Below the pieces are notes generated by a model, which was not told where the DNA came from, did not search any database, and saw only the letters and a list, made by a program, of their open reading frames with translations. Below are positions 11,922-24,618 of a stretch of DNA of 64,000 nt, in pieces. Source of the DNA: Magnolia sinica (Eukaryota; Streptophyta; Magnoliopsida; Magnoliales; Magnoliaceae); contig NC_080583.1 of NCBI RefSeq assembly GCF_029962835.1, forward strand, positions 1,302,001 to 1,366,000, written 5' to 3'. A program made the translations under genes and the position numbers. Positions within the stretch are counted from its first letter, which is position 1. Every line of letters starts with the position of its first letter.

Positions 11922-12465
11922 AAGGTCTAACGGTCCATATCACTTCTATTGTTGACCAGGCCTTTTCTGATCCATTTTACCCATGAAATTGTCCGCAACC
12001 CACTCTACATCACCCCATCAATCAAATCTTGCCACGTCATTTCACCTACGAGCTGGGTGGTGAGTACAAAGAGACCCCAACATGAAGATTAGACTCTATG
12101 GGGTTCTACCATGATGTATGTGTTTTAGTTATGTCTTTTATCCATTTTATCAACTCACTTTAGACATGAACCTAAAATTATAAAATTAAAGTATAAATAA
12201 ATTCCACGCTGTAGGAAATAATGAGAATTGAAAGCCTATCGATGAAAATTTATTTAGATCAAACTATATTTGTGTTTTCCTTTCATTCAAGTTTGTGGGA
12301 CCTAGATCGTTACTCTTGCTCGGGTGGTAGACTCTGAGTAGTTTCAACACCCGGTTAAGGATTCGAGTATCCATTGGTGGTGAAATCCCACTATGGCGTG
12401 AGTATGTGGGGGTGTGTGTTTAAAAAAAAAAAAAGAGTTTGTGGGACCTTATGAGCGGGTCATCG
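11922..12465. repeat. Segmental duplication, copy 2
   Basis: Second copy of 11113-11654. It begins with only the terminal 91 bases of the solo LTR, with no matching LTR body or target duplication on its left, which shows the direction: 11113-11654 is the original and this is the derived copy. Confidence 0.87.
12304..12436 (+). mobile_element. SINE, copy inside the segmental duplication
   Basis: Same 13-base flanks GTTTGTGGGACCT (12291-12303 and 12437-12449) and same body as 11495-11625, with a slightly longer A tail. It arrived by duplication and not by its own insertion. Confidence 0.85.
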
Positions 12466-12983
12466 TGAGCAAACCATCTGTGAGATTTTCTGGTACATGG
12501 CCATCCACGGCGGTTTGGATCAATAAACCGTTTGGGCTACTTGAACAAACTGAAAACACAAGCATTTCCCCACCACGCAATAAGAAAAATAATAATAATA
12601 ATTGTTACTCTGGCAGAGTGTGATGGATGATATTCAAGCACTTAGAAATTGCATACATGCTATCCAAATAATCCAGATTAAAGTGTCCAGATTATGGGTC
12701 CCACTTTATATGTATTATAGTAAAAATTATGGTTATTTGAGTACTAACTACTAGATTGGAGGACATTTATTGGACAGTTAAAAATAAAAATATCCAATTA
12801 ACAACTGTCCACGAACCGGAAGTTAGGATTGTTAAACAATCTGATTTTGGACCGGTTTTAAAACATGGTTATAATCATAGCTATCATGGTTATAAAACGT
12901 GGTGACTCGACTCAGAACTTGGCAGAGTCAACTCAGCTCAAGTAGATTTCAAGCAAGTCCCTCTTAGTGGCCGAGTCAATTAA

Positions 12984-13033
<50 letters not shown>

Positions 13034-13224
13034 GGGACTCATCGAGTCGCTGCACTGAACAGGTTAAAGCAACGAAACTCACAATTGACTCAAACCAACT
13101 CACTCGCTTGCAAGTAACCAGAAGCGTAGCTTGGGAAGTCACCTCCATTTTATTTTTTTGAAAAAAAAAAAAAATTTATTTTTAATTTTTTGTATATGAA
13201 CTCACTTTTGATAGATTTCATAGA
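12466..13224. other. Gene-free; MITE fragment and (CT)n
   Basis: 12604 to about 12862 matches the left two thirds of the GATACTCTGGC MITE family (GTTACTCTGGCAGAGTGTGA, then GGTTAGGATTGTTAAACAAT-like sequence); its right end is missing. A (CT)n microsatellite of about 21 units lies at 12988-13030. No gene is seen. Confidence 0.6.
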
Positions 13225-16200
13225 AATTTTCATATCTATTTTATTAATGTATGAAATAAATGGATGCGTGATCGGTAATGTGCAAAGTGAGAAATATAAG
13301 AAGAAAATCATAGGCGTGTGAAAAATCTCTACAATCACAGCAGATAAAAAGATACAGGTAGGACCCACATGGGTAAATTGTCTGAGCACACTTGTAATGT
13401 ATGAATTATCATGTTGTATTTAGTCATTGGGATGAATCTAGTGAGGAATGTGCTGAAATTGATTTTGTATACAATTAAGAAATCAATGGATGGATTGAGG
13501 CCATCATCACCAAAATTGTTTGATTGGACCATGTAAATTAATGGAGTGTGAATAGTGACGTGCAGAGTGAGAAATAGTAAGAAAATCTCAAGTGTGCAGA
13601 AAATCTTCATAGACATAGCTGAAGAAAAGATACGGGCAGAAATCAAATTGGTAAATTGTCTTAGCACACCTGTAATGCATTAATTATTATATTGCAATTA
13701 ACCATTAGATGAACCTAGTCGGGAATGTGTTGAAATTGACACACTAATCCATTAAGAAATAAACGGATGGATTGAACCCACCATCGGCAAAATTGTTTGC
13801 TTGGGCCATGGAAATCAACGGACCATGAACAGCGATGTGCAAAGTGAGAAATAGAAAGAAAATCTTAGCTGTGCTGAAAATCCCCGTGAACACAGCAAAA
13901 GAAAAGATATGGGTGGAACCCAAGTGGGTAAATTGTCTTAGCACACTTGTCATGCATTAATTATTATATTGCAATTAGTCATTGGATGAACCTAGCTAAG
14001 AATGTGCTGAAATTGATGCACTAAGCCATTAAGAATGGATTGAACTCATCAACGGCAAATTTGTTTGATTGGGCCATAGAAATCAACGAACCATGAACAA
14101 CGACGTGCAAAGTGAGAAATAGGAAGAAAATATCAAGTGTGCGGAAAATCTCCATGAACACAATAGAAGAAAAGATACGGGCGGAACCCAAATAGGTAAA
14201 TTGTCTTAGCACACTTTTAATGCATTAATTATTATATTGTAATTAGTCATTGGCTGAACCTATCCAGGAATGTGCTGAAATTGACACACTAAGCCATTAA
14301 GAAATCAATGGGTGGATTGAATCCATCATCAGCAAATTTGTTTGATTGGGCCATGAAAATCAACGGACCACGAACAACAATGTGCAAAGTGAGAAATAGT
14401 AAGAAAATCATAGGCCCTAGGAACATCTCCATGAACACAGTAGAAGAAAAGATACGGGCGGAACCTAAATGAGTAAAATGTCTTAGTACACTTGTAATGC
14501 ATTAATTATTATATTGCAATTAGTCTTTGGATGAACCTAGCCAGGAATGTACTGAAATTGACACATTAAGCAAATCAATGGATGGATTGAACCCATTATC
14601 GGCAAATTTGTTTCATTGGGCCATGAAAATCAACGGACCATGAACAACAATGTGCAAAGTGAGAAATAGTAGTAAATGATTTTAGGAGTTTGAGTTGCAG
14701 TTTGATTTTGATCTTCATAGTAGAGTGAACCTATTTAAAGGGTTGTGAACTCGTTTTTATTCATGGACAATTAATCAATTTCAATTTATGGTAGAATTTA
14801 TTCTATTTCTGCTTTCTTTCCTCGTGGATTCGAGAAGTCTCTGTGAGGAGTCCAGAGAAGCTTCGTGGATTCGGAGTAGTTATCCTCATCACATTCATCC
14901 CTGCGTCAACATAGCAGAAGAAAAGATACGGGCGGAACCCAAATGGGTAAAATGTCTTAGTACACTTGTAATGCATTAATTATTATATTGCAAGTAGTCC
15001 TTCGATGAACCTAGCCAGGAATGTACTAAAATTGACATATTAAGCCATTATAAAAATCAATGGATGGATTGAACTCATTATCGGCAAATTTGTTTGATTG
15101 GGCCATGAAAATCAACGGACCATGAACAACGATGTGTAAAGTGAGAAATAGTTAAAAAAATCATAGGCCCGTGGAAAATCTCCGTGAACACAGCAAAAGG
15201 AAAGATATGGGCAGAACCCAAACGGGTAAATTGTCTTAGTACACTTGTAATGCATTAATTATTATATTGCAATTAGTCCTTGGATGAACCTAACCAGGAA
15301 TGTACTGAAATTGACGCACTAAGCTATTAAGAAATCAATAGATGGATTGAACCTATCGTCGGCAAATTTGTTTGATTGGCCCATGAAAATCAATGGACCA
15401 TGAACAACGATGTGCAAAGTGAGAACTAGTAAGAAAATCATATGCCCATGGAAAATCTCTGTGAACACAATGGAAGAAAAGATACAGGCGGAACCCAAAT
15501 GAGTAAATTGTCTTAGCACACTTGTTATGCATTAATTATTATATTGCAATTAGTCATTAAATGAACCTAGCTAGAAATATATTGAAATTGACACACTAAG
15601 CCATTAAGAAATCAATAGATGGATTGAACCCATCATTGGCAAATTTGTTTAATTGGGCCATGAAAATCAACGGACCATGAACAATGATGTGCAAAGTGAG
15701 AAATAGTAAGAAAATCATATGCCCGTGGAAAATCTCCGTGAACACAGTAGAAGAAAAGATACCGGCGGAAGCCAAATGGATAAATTGTCTTAGCACACTT
15801 GTTGTAATGCATTAATTATTATATTGCAATTAGTCATTGGATGAATCGAGCTAAGAACGTGCTAAAATTGACACACTAAATCATTAAGAAATCAATGGAT
15901 GGATTGAACACATCATCGGTGAGTTTTTTTGATTGGGCCATGAAAATCAACGGACCATGAACAACGATGTGCAAAGTGAGAAATAGTAAGAAAAACATAG
16001 GCCCATGGAAAATCTCCACAATCACAATAGACAAAAAGATATGGTTGAGACACAAATGGACAAATTGTCTAAGCACACTTGTAATGTATAAATTATTGTA
16101 TTGCATTTAGCAATTTAGATGAATCAACCAGGAATGCGGTAAAATTAACATGCTAGGCAATTAAGAAATCAACGGGTGGATTGAAGTCATCATTGACAAA

Positions 16201-17070
16201 TTTGTTTACTTGGTCCATGGAAATCAATGGACCATAAATGGCAATGTGTAAAGTAAGAAATAAATTTAAAAAAAAAAATAATTGTAAGCATGCAAAAAAT
16301 CTCAGCAATCTCAACAATTGAAATACCCAAATGAGTAAATTGTCTAAGAAAACTTGAAATGTATAAATTATTATATTGCATTTAGTGATTCAGATGAATC
16401 TAATCAAGCATATGGTGATATGGTGAAATTAACTTGCTAAGCAATTAAGAAATCAATGGATGGATTGAAGCCATCATTGACAAATTCATTTGATTGAGCC
16501 ATGGATATCAATGGACCATGAACAATGACATGCAAAGTGAGAAATAGTAAGAAAATTGTGCAAAATTATCTCTGCAATCCCAGCGGATGAAAGGATATAG
16601 TTGAAAGGTAAATTTTCCACGTAAACTTATTATGTATAAATTATTGTATTGCATTTAGCCATTTGGATGAATCTAATAAGAAATAAGGTGAAATTGACTT
16701 GCTAAGCAATTACAAAATCAATGAGTGGATTGAAGCCATCATTGACAAATTCATTTGATTGGGCCATGGTAATCAACGAACTATGAATAGACATGTGCAA
16801 AGTGAGAAATAGTGAAAAAATCCTAAGAGTCTAGAAAATCTCCGCGATCCTAGTCCATGAAAAGATACAGGTGCACAAACCCAGGTAGGTAAATTGTCCA
16901 ATCAAACTTGTAAGATATAAATTATGGTATTACATTTAGCCACATGGATGAAGTAGCTAGGAATGTGTTGAAATTAACTTGCCAAGCAATCAAGAAATCA
17001 ATGGATGGATTGAAGCCATCATGGGAAAATTTGTTTGATTGGGCCATTGAAATCAATGGACTGAATAAAA
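13225..17070. repeat. Satellite-like tandem array, ~14 units of ~277 bp
   Basis: The anchor GTAAATTGTCT (or a one-to-two-base variant) recurs near 13373, 13651, 13928, 14196, 14473, 14947, 15226, 15503, 15779, 16059, 16334, 16608 and 16889. Steps are 268-281 bases except where an LTR fragment is embedded (14473 to 14947). Each unit also carries TGCAAAGTGAGAAATAG, a GATACGGGCGGAACCCAAAT-like stretch, ATTAATTATTATATTGCAAT and GAAATCAATGGATGGATTGA. Inner units resemble one another closely while units at both ends are more diverged and share variants such as GTATAAATTATTGTATTGCA; this is the pattern left by unequal exchange. Each unit yields a ~65-codon minus-strand frame, a by-product of the repeat. 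Confidence 0.95.
14671..14908 (+). mobile_element. LTR fragment embedded in the tandem array
   Basis: These ~238 bases match the 3' third of the gypsy-type LTR family (TTAAAGGGTTGTGAACTCGT, GAGAAGTCTCTGTGAGGAGT, end CATCCCTGCGTCA). The junctions lie inside a satellite unit, and about 40 bases of the unit are missing at the insertion point. There is no target duplication and the LTR 5' part is absent, so this looks like a rearranged or template-patched piece and not a clean insertion. Confidence 0.8.
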
Positions 17071-18667
17071 ATGTTCACTTTGTTTGGGTTGTTATTACAA
17101 TGGTTTATATTATTTTTAAAGGTTTCGAAATAAATAAAAACTTCAAATGAATGAGCTAAAGAAAGTGTGAGTCACCTAATGGACCCATAACACTACAATA
17201 ACAGGGTGGTGGGGGGAGTATATAAGTGCCTTAATTAAAATTAAATTAAATTAAAATTTATATATGTACTCATAATACAGATGATTGTATTCTATCTTAC
17301 AATGCAGCCCTGTTTCCTGTCCATACGTGGCATGTTCAGGACATCTAACCTGTACAGAAGGTGGTCCCAGTTTAGATTTCTCTTGAGCAAAAAAAATTAA
17401 GGTTATCTGATTATTTGACTATTAGATTGGTGCGGGCATTCATCGTACGGTTAAAAATTAAAAATATTCAATGGTCTTATTTCAAAAAACAAGTGTTGGT
17501 TAGGAATCTTATTTGAATCTGGTTTTGGAAATGTGATTCGGCAACCTTGAGTTCTATAATTTAATTAGTTTGATATGAGTTAATATATGCCACGTGTACA
17601 AGTTCAGAATGGCTGAGTATCAAGTACCAATCACTTCCAGATCATCAAATGCCTCCCCCTGTAATGGAAACTTGAAGGGTGCTTTGGTCTATTCAATTTA
17701 AAAGGTAAGCCTTTAACTACACACCTTTTTCAAGGGAAAGCCCTGAATTATGGGGCATCATGCCCTAAAACGAAATTAACGGTCGTAAGCAGGAAAGGGA
17801 ACCCAATCACGCGCACGATTTTTTTTCACTTTATATTCACGCCCTTTCTTCAAGCGCCAAAAACAAACGCACTACGTGTGTCCACGTGGGCACATTTGAT
17901 CAGAATCGCAGCCGTTCATTTGACTCTTTCTTCAGTGTTTTTTCTACGCTGAAAGCAGACCGTTTAAGTCGTCAGTGACATTGACACTTGGGATGCAACA
18001 ATCCAGCCGAAGGTTTGTACAGTAGGTTAGGTCTTCAGTTTATACAAGTGGGGCCATGTTTCACTGATCCGAACCGTTGATCTAATGGAAATCACCATGG
18101 ATGGCCTATGATCGAACTTTCCATACAATCTCTGGCCTGAGTACCACTGTATAATAATAGCTCTTAAAAAAAACACACGCCAACCATAGAGAACTGTGTA
18201 TCTGTTAGGCTTCTGATCAGAAAGGTAGCGTCTTTTCAACCACGAAGACCTTATGTGGACTATTACACGGCATCTTCTACCTGATGAACGGTTTAGATCT
18301 GATTTTTATACGATCTTTTGATGGCTTGGATAAAGAGAGTTTCTTTCCATCCGTCAAGGACATGTAAGACTCTCTTCTTTGAAAATCTTCCAGTGGATCC
18401 CACGTGACCAAAACCAGAATGTAAATATAGTTTTAAAATGTCCCCTACAGGCGGAGGATGACGTAAACACGCTCGCTCACTGTCTTTAAGTCAGCTCGGC
18501 TTGGCCTCTTTTGTCTCTGTGTCAGCTCATTTTCTTCGGCTCCATGCTTCGTGTTGGCTGACGTGGCACCTGGGCTGGGCTTCTTCGGCCAAGCGGGAGC
18601 CAAGCCGAGGCTTCTGTGAGAGTGGTCCGCATGGACGCGGATTTCAAGTTCCTGCCAAGGATGCTAG
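17071..18667. other. Gene-free; decayed MITE piece
   Basis: About 17340-17675 matches the right two thirds of the GATACTCTGGC family (GGTTATCTGATTATTTGACT, AGTTAATATATGCCACGTGT, GAGTATCAAGT). Around 17225-17270 is AT-rich. Frames at 18027-18239 and 18501-18719 are short and unlike known proteins. Confidence 0.5.
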
Positions 18668-19098
18668 GTGGGCCCCACTGAGATGTTTGTGTGAAATCCA
18701 CCTCATCCATCCGTTTTGAGTGATCATTTTAGGATGTGTAACCAAAAAAAAAAAGCGTATCCAACACTCAAGTGGGCCACACGAGAGGAAATAGTGGGCA
18801 TTCAATGAGCACCTTTGAAGCATTCTTATGGCAATAAAAGTTCTGTACCAGGCTATATTTTTGGCATTTTCACTTTATCTCATTTGAAATTACCTTATAA
18901 ACGGTTTAGCTAGCATATAAACATCAAGGTGGAGCCCAAAAAGGTTTCAATGGTGGGAATTTCTTTCCCCAAATTTCCATCTTGTGTGACCCACTCGAGT
19001 TTTGAATCTACCGCAATTTTGGTCTCACGTCCCAAATTGAGCTCACAAAATGGATGGACGGAATGAATTTCTCACATACATTTCAGTGAGCCTCACCC
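18668..19098. mobile_element. GTGGGNCCCAC MITE family, copy
   Basis: Left end GTGGGCCCCACTGAGATGTT and an inverted right arm holding AAAATGGATGGACGGAATGA and CAGTGAGCCTCACC. The internal TGTGACCCACTCGAGTTTTG matches the family. This subfamily, with GAAATCCACCTCATCCATCC next to the left end, is shared with 45047-45469. Confidence 0.65.
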
Positions 19099-19164
19099 AG
19101 TATCCTTGCGCATAATAAATCCTTGGTCCGAGGCTTCGAGCCCAATCGCCTTCTCTACAATATC

Positions 19165-19696
19165 TAGGGTTGTACACAAGTCAAGCTAGCTCAAAAAGCT
19201 CGCATGACTCGGCTCAAGTCAGCTTGGATTGACTCGGCTTGAAAAGCCAACTCAAGGCGAGTCAAGCTTGTTTACTAAAGCTTGAGTTGAGTTCAAGTTG
19301 AGTTCGACTACGGCGTATTTCAACTCGACTCGACTCAACTCGAAGCTCGAGCTCGAGCTCGGCTTGAGAATATATTTTAATAATATATATTATATTAATA
19401 TTAAATATATAATATATATTTAAGTTTTCTTTTTTAAAAAAAGTTAAAACTTAAAAGTTTTTACTAAAAAGCTCTATCCGATCCAACCCGGTCCCATTTC
19501 CTCTTTTTCTTTCCCTTACCCTATCAAGGTAAACTGGACTTGATTTGAACTTGACTCGAAAGCTTTGGCAAACAAGCCAAACTTAAATGTTGAGCTTGAG
19601 GGCGAGCTTAAGCTCAAACTCGAGTATAGCATGGACAAGTCAAGCCGAGCTTAGCCCACCTCGCCTCGCCTCGACTCGGCTCGATGTACAGCCCTA
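19165..19696. mobile_element. hAT-type MITE, 532 bp, perfect 8-bp TSD
   Basis: Ends are TAGGGTTGTACA and, inverted, TAGGGCTGTACA. The flanks are identical 8-mers, ACAATATC at 19157-19164 and 19697-19704; an 8-bp duplication is the hAT hallmark. Subterminal regions are packed with short CTCGACTCGGCTC/GAGTCGAG motifs on both strands, around an AT-rich centre near 19370-19450. No transposase frame exists, so it is non-autonomous. Very clear boundaries. Confidence 0.92.
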
Positions 19697-19704
19697 ACAA
19701 TATC

Positions 19705-20045
19705 CGAGCTATTCATTAAGTGGGCCCATCAAGCATGATACACAAAAAGCCTTGTAATTAAATGGGTTGATCCTTGCAAGGCCTAAAAACCCGACGGACC
19801 AACCAACTTTTTATAGCAGCCTTAGGTGCACATGGTGGGCCAAGCCCCATCAAGCCTTAGCTTGCATGGACCTATGTTTGTGGTCCAAAATCAATAGACA
19901 TTGCTCGATACGGACCTATTTAAGCAATGAATGGTCAGATGTCTATAAATGATTTTCAATCCTGCTAGATGAACCATCTAATTAACTAGGACACGATTTT
20001 CTTGTGACCCACTTACAGTGACGTGGCCAATAAAAAAGTGACACG
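19705..20045. other. Short gene-free gap
   Basis: Nothing recognisable between the hAT MITE and the AT-rich LTR-like element. Confidence 0.5.
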
Positions 20046-23000
20046 TGTCACGCCCCAAAATTCGGTACCCGAGTTGACCAGACCCGACTCCGAATCTCAG
20101 GACATGATTCAATTTTAAACATTCACAACCACACTTAATTAAAACTCATTACAATAACAATATTCATCAAATACAATCTTTAACTATTACAGCCTAAACT
20201 CACTTCTAAGTTCCTGCTATACAATTTATTATTATTATTTTTTCTTAAATACAAATACAGATATGGCTACCACTAAGCCGATGGTTAGATCCTCACTCTG
20301 CTTCGCCTCGACTAAACTCCAAGACCTGAAACACTGTTATTTTGGGTATGAGCACAACCGCTCGTGGGATCTTATCCAACCAAATATGAAATTTCTAGAT
20401 TTATATCAAACGAATAAATAATAAAAGTACTTTCTGAAATTTCAAAACATGAATCAAAATATTAAATATTTCATATGACATGAATGCGATGCTGGAATCA
20501 TAAAGACGTACTGAATGCCACACTATCATGAATTCAAGAATAAAATTAAATAATCATCACATCTTACAACACCGTACCTAGGTGTATGACCACGTTGCAT
20601 TAACGCCCACACACCAGTACCTCATGGTGAGGGACTCATTTATACGTTAGCTAGTCAGACTACTGCTCCAGTTGTACCTCTGACGTATGTCCGCGCACAC
20701 AATTGTACTCATACGCCGTACACAAAGGAGACTCCGAAGGATCCAACGGGTTCTAGGGTCTTTCACCCAAGGGACACGATTGCCCTACTTGCTGGCTTTA
20801 GGGTCTTTCACCCAAGGGACACAATTGCCCTACTTGCTAATACCACAATCATTTTCTCATTTTTCTTTCTTTTTCCATAATTCCGTAATCAGTAGAGATG
20901 AATGCATGTCATGAATTATTCCAAAATCAGTAGCGAAATAATTTAATTATTTAAATCTCGATACAACAATACAAGTTCTATACAAATGTGCAGAAATTCG
21001 ATGCCGTAAAAATTAAATTCCTAAAATTTACTGAAACATCAAGCTAAAATCAAATTAATTAATATTATTTTAAACCAATTAATTTAAATCAATTACTCTA
21101 ACACAGATTTAAGGTCTAAATCTCAATATCAAATTTCAGAAATAAAAGTTAGATTAAAATCTAAATCTACAAGTTAATCAGATTCAGTAAATGCTAAAAT
21201 TTAGAAAAGTAGATATTACGTATAAAGGAATTTGACAATATTAATTTAAAATCTTTATGTCAAATAAATAAATTTTCTAAAATACATAAAATCAGAAAGT
21301 TCATAAATGGAGGAGAATCACCCACCTGATATTTGGACCATCGATTTCTGGACTAAACCATACGCCCACGACCTACTTAGCGTCGCATGCTAGACCTGAC
21401 CCACGCTTACGCTCTCAACGAGTTTCTCCCACTGACGCAACACATAGCATTAAGTTGCTGTCTACACTCGCTGGATGCGTGAGAAGTTGAGTATCACGAC
21501 ACCATCTACCAAAAGAAAATAACACCTAAGTGGTCTATTTAATGAATGGTTTGTAATGTACAAGAAACTTTATTTAAATTCTAACTTTAATTAAATTAAT
21601 TTTTTTTTTCACTTAAATAATGTTAAATATTAGCATAAAAATATTTATTATTTTTATTCACTAAATTTTCAAAGTAAAATTTTTATTTTATTTATCACAT
21701 CAACTTAACAAATACATACATACACACGTATATATTGAAATAACTTGATTATTTTATAACAAATTTTAATTTCTTTTTGATAATTCATTGAGAATGTATA
21801 TTTAGGTTTAATCGATAAATTATTTAAATTTTAATTTAAACAAAAATTTTGAACTATAAGGAAAACATTTTTTTAAAGTTAAAAATCTAATATTATATTT
21901 TATTAAAATTTTAATTTAATAAAGTTTTAAATACACATTAATCACTAGAATTTCAAAATATAGAAATCTAATCAATTTAGTTTCAATTCCAAAATTTTGA
22001 AAATTTTCTTAAACTTAAGTTCATTTAAATTTAATTTAATTAACTCTTCAAATTTTAGAAATAAAATTTGAATTTTAATCTTTACATAACAAAAATTATC
22101 ACACTGATTTATATAATATAACATTAATAATGTAATTAAATTATTATTTGATAATTTAAAATTTATTATTATTATTATTATTTATCTAATTATTTAAATC
22201 TAAATTCAAAATTTTATTATTATTTATTTTTAAATCTAAATTAAATAAGGTTAAGAAAGATATTAATTTGGACTTTGAATACTATTATTATTATATAAAT
22301 TATTTGTTACAACATTATGTCAGTATGATTAACCTTATTTTATAGTTGACTATCTAAATTAATAAATTTACTTTTGTTTGATACATTTAATATAATTATT
22401 ATATTACTTTTATGTTAAATTGAAATGATGATAATTACATAATTTTTTTTAGATAAATCTTGTGATTTATTAAAACTTTTATATATTATCAGATAAAACC
22501 TTTTGACTTATAACATAATCATATAAATAATATTAAATACTTATGTATTAATTATGTAATATAATATTATCTTACACAGGTTTACTTTAATTATGTTATA
22601 TATTTTTTCATTATTTTTTTTTAACATACAATTATATTGTATTACTACTATATTATTATGAAACATAATATTTATATTTTACTATACCTTAATGATCTTA
22701 TAAACATTTTTATTTTATTTTATTTTATTATATATCATATTAATACTGATTACATATTACAATTATATAATTTATAATTTGTTATTATTATTATATATTA
22801 TTATTTTATTTTTATAATCATATTTGCTTATATATACTTATCAATCTTACATCACTTATATTCACAATTCTATATAATGAATTATCAATACTTTAAATAA
22901 TTAATTATATATTCTGTTTGTACTGTAAAATATTATAGGATATTATAATTTATTTGAAATTTAATTTAATAATTTTTCCTCTTAACAAACATTTAAGAAT

Positions 23001-23697
23001 TAATAAAATAATCTTAAATAAACTATTTATTTTATTCTGTAAATTTATTTTATTTTATTTATTTATAAATTATTTCAGTATTAAATATTTTAAAAAGAAT
23101 AAAATAGAAATTCCTAAATGCGTAGATTCCCTACATAAAAAATAAAATAAAATTAACTAATAATAATATTTCTACAAAAATTTGGATTAAATAGATATAA
23201 TAAAATTGAAAATGGTAAATTTCAGGTTAAGATCACCTACCTTAAAGTCTGACGATCCGGCCTCGCTTTAATCTCTCTCTCTTGATTTACAGCGCTCTCT
23301 CTCTCTCCCACTCTAATTTTTTTTTATTTGATTGATTCCTTCGATTCTTTCTCTCTTTTTTTTTTCTTTTTATAAATGGATGCGTAATGGAATGGAGGAG
23401 TGGAAATTTTGAGACGGTTTCATTTAGTGGGAGGTTCGGCGGCCATTACCGTACAAAACGGAAGGAAAGTGGAAAAAGTGGTTTAGTCGTGCGGAAGATA
23501 TAACTTTCATTTTTTTTATTTTATTTTTATTTTTAAGATATAGTGGGTCCCACTAACAATAATTTAAATCTACTCCATCCATCATCTCGGCCTGGCCAAG
23601 AAAAGATATAAGGCAAAAAAATGAGGCTAATCTGAAACACAGGTGAGCCACACACAAGCGGACGGTGGGGTTGGTTCCCACAAAAAATGGGTTGTTC
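20046..23697 (+). mobile_element. AT-rich LTR-like element, ~3.65 kb, copy A
   Basis: Starts TGTCACGCCCCAAAATTCGG and runs to GGGTTGTTCTCG, where its partner at 28321-31399 ends GGGTTGTTACA. Shared landmarks in the same order are ACACCGTACCTAGGTGTATG, TGAGGGACTCATTTATACG, a ~48-base tandem repeat around 20750-20840 with TCTTTCACCCAAGGGACAC, a very AT-rich block (about 21540-23220), and a tail with GGGTTGGTTCCCACAAAAAA. No pol genes are visible. It is best read as a long solo LTR or coding-free element of the same type as 3643-7719. The right end and target duplication are not clean. Confidence 0.68.
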
Positions 23698-24155
23698 TCG
23701 ATTTTTATTTTATTTTTTAACAACAATCTAGTGGTTAAGATCAGATTAATCTCAGTGCACAGTCAATAGTTGATGTTGGTTAGATTTGGATTAGTTAATA
23801 ATTAAACACGTGGTCTTAAGTATATGAGTTGAGAGAGTGCATCATAAATAAACTTATATATATTCTACCAAAATCATGTAATCATTAATGACATTAATTA
23901 ATAGTTCACACTAAGCAAAACGATCACACATCAACGGTCAAAATTTACATGAGCTGATAGATGCATGTGTGCATGGGTGCGTGGATGTATGCATGGGTCT
24001 ATGTGTGTATACTCCAATGAAGGCAATTGTACACACATGTATGTGTATGCACGTATACCAAAATTCTGGGTCATTACAACACGTGTGCGTTAAATGTAGG
24101 GAGACGGATTGACTACGCCCCCTTACACCAACCGATGGTCGGTGGCCAGTGTTTT
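23698..24155. other. Gene-free gap
   Basis: A GT/ATG-rich low-complexity run (GCATGGGTGCGTGGATGTAT) lies at about 23960-24050. No gene is seen. Confidence 0.5.
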
Positions 24156-24618
24156 GTGAGCCCCACCATGATGTGTGTATTTCATCTATGTTGTCTTTCT
24201 ATTTTTATAGATCATTTTATATTATGAGAGAAAAAATGAGGTATATCGATATCTCAAGTGGAACACATTACAGGAAACAGTGTTGAATCTCAAGTGGAAC
24301 ACATTACAGGAAACAGTGTTGAATGAATAGTGACCATTAAAAACATTTTGGGGGACAAATGTTTTGGATCAAGCTGATATTTATTTTTTCCTTTCATATG
24401 GGTCTTTAAGACCCAATCAACATATTGGATGTCAAATAAACAGTACAATAAGCCTTAGGAGGATTTTTAATGGTGGATATCCAATCATTATTGTTTTCCT
24501 ATGGTGTGGGCCACCTGAGATTTATATCCCTATCATTTTTTGTATTAATACATAAAATGATTATGTAAAAATGTATAAACGGAATGGATAAAACAAATAC
24601 ATCATAATGGAGCCCACA
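24156..24618. mobile_element. GTGGGNCCCAC MITE family, copy with internal 36-bp duplication
   Basis: Left end GTGAGCCCCACCATGATGTG, right end AATGGAGCCCAC, and the internal TATGGTGTGGGCCACCTGAG typical of the family. A perfect 36-base unit starting ATCTCAAGTGGAACACATTA is tandemly doubled at 24251-24286 and 24287-24322. Confidence 0.7.

Noticed and set aside
13150-16381. Series of similar 60-110-codon minus-strand frames (LRQFTHLG...)
   Set aside because: They recur once per satellite unit, lack a common start and end, contain no domain, and are explained by the tandem repeat.
13225-17070. CRISPR array
   Set aside because: Units are ~277 bases with no short repeat/spacer structure, in a plant nuclear genome.
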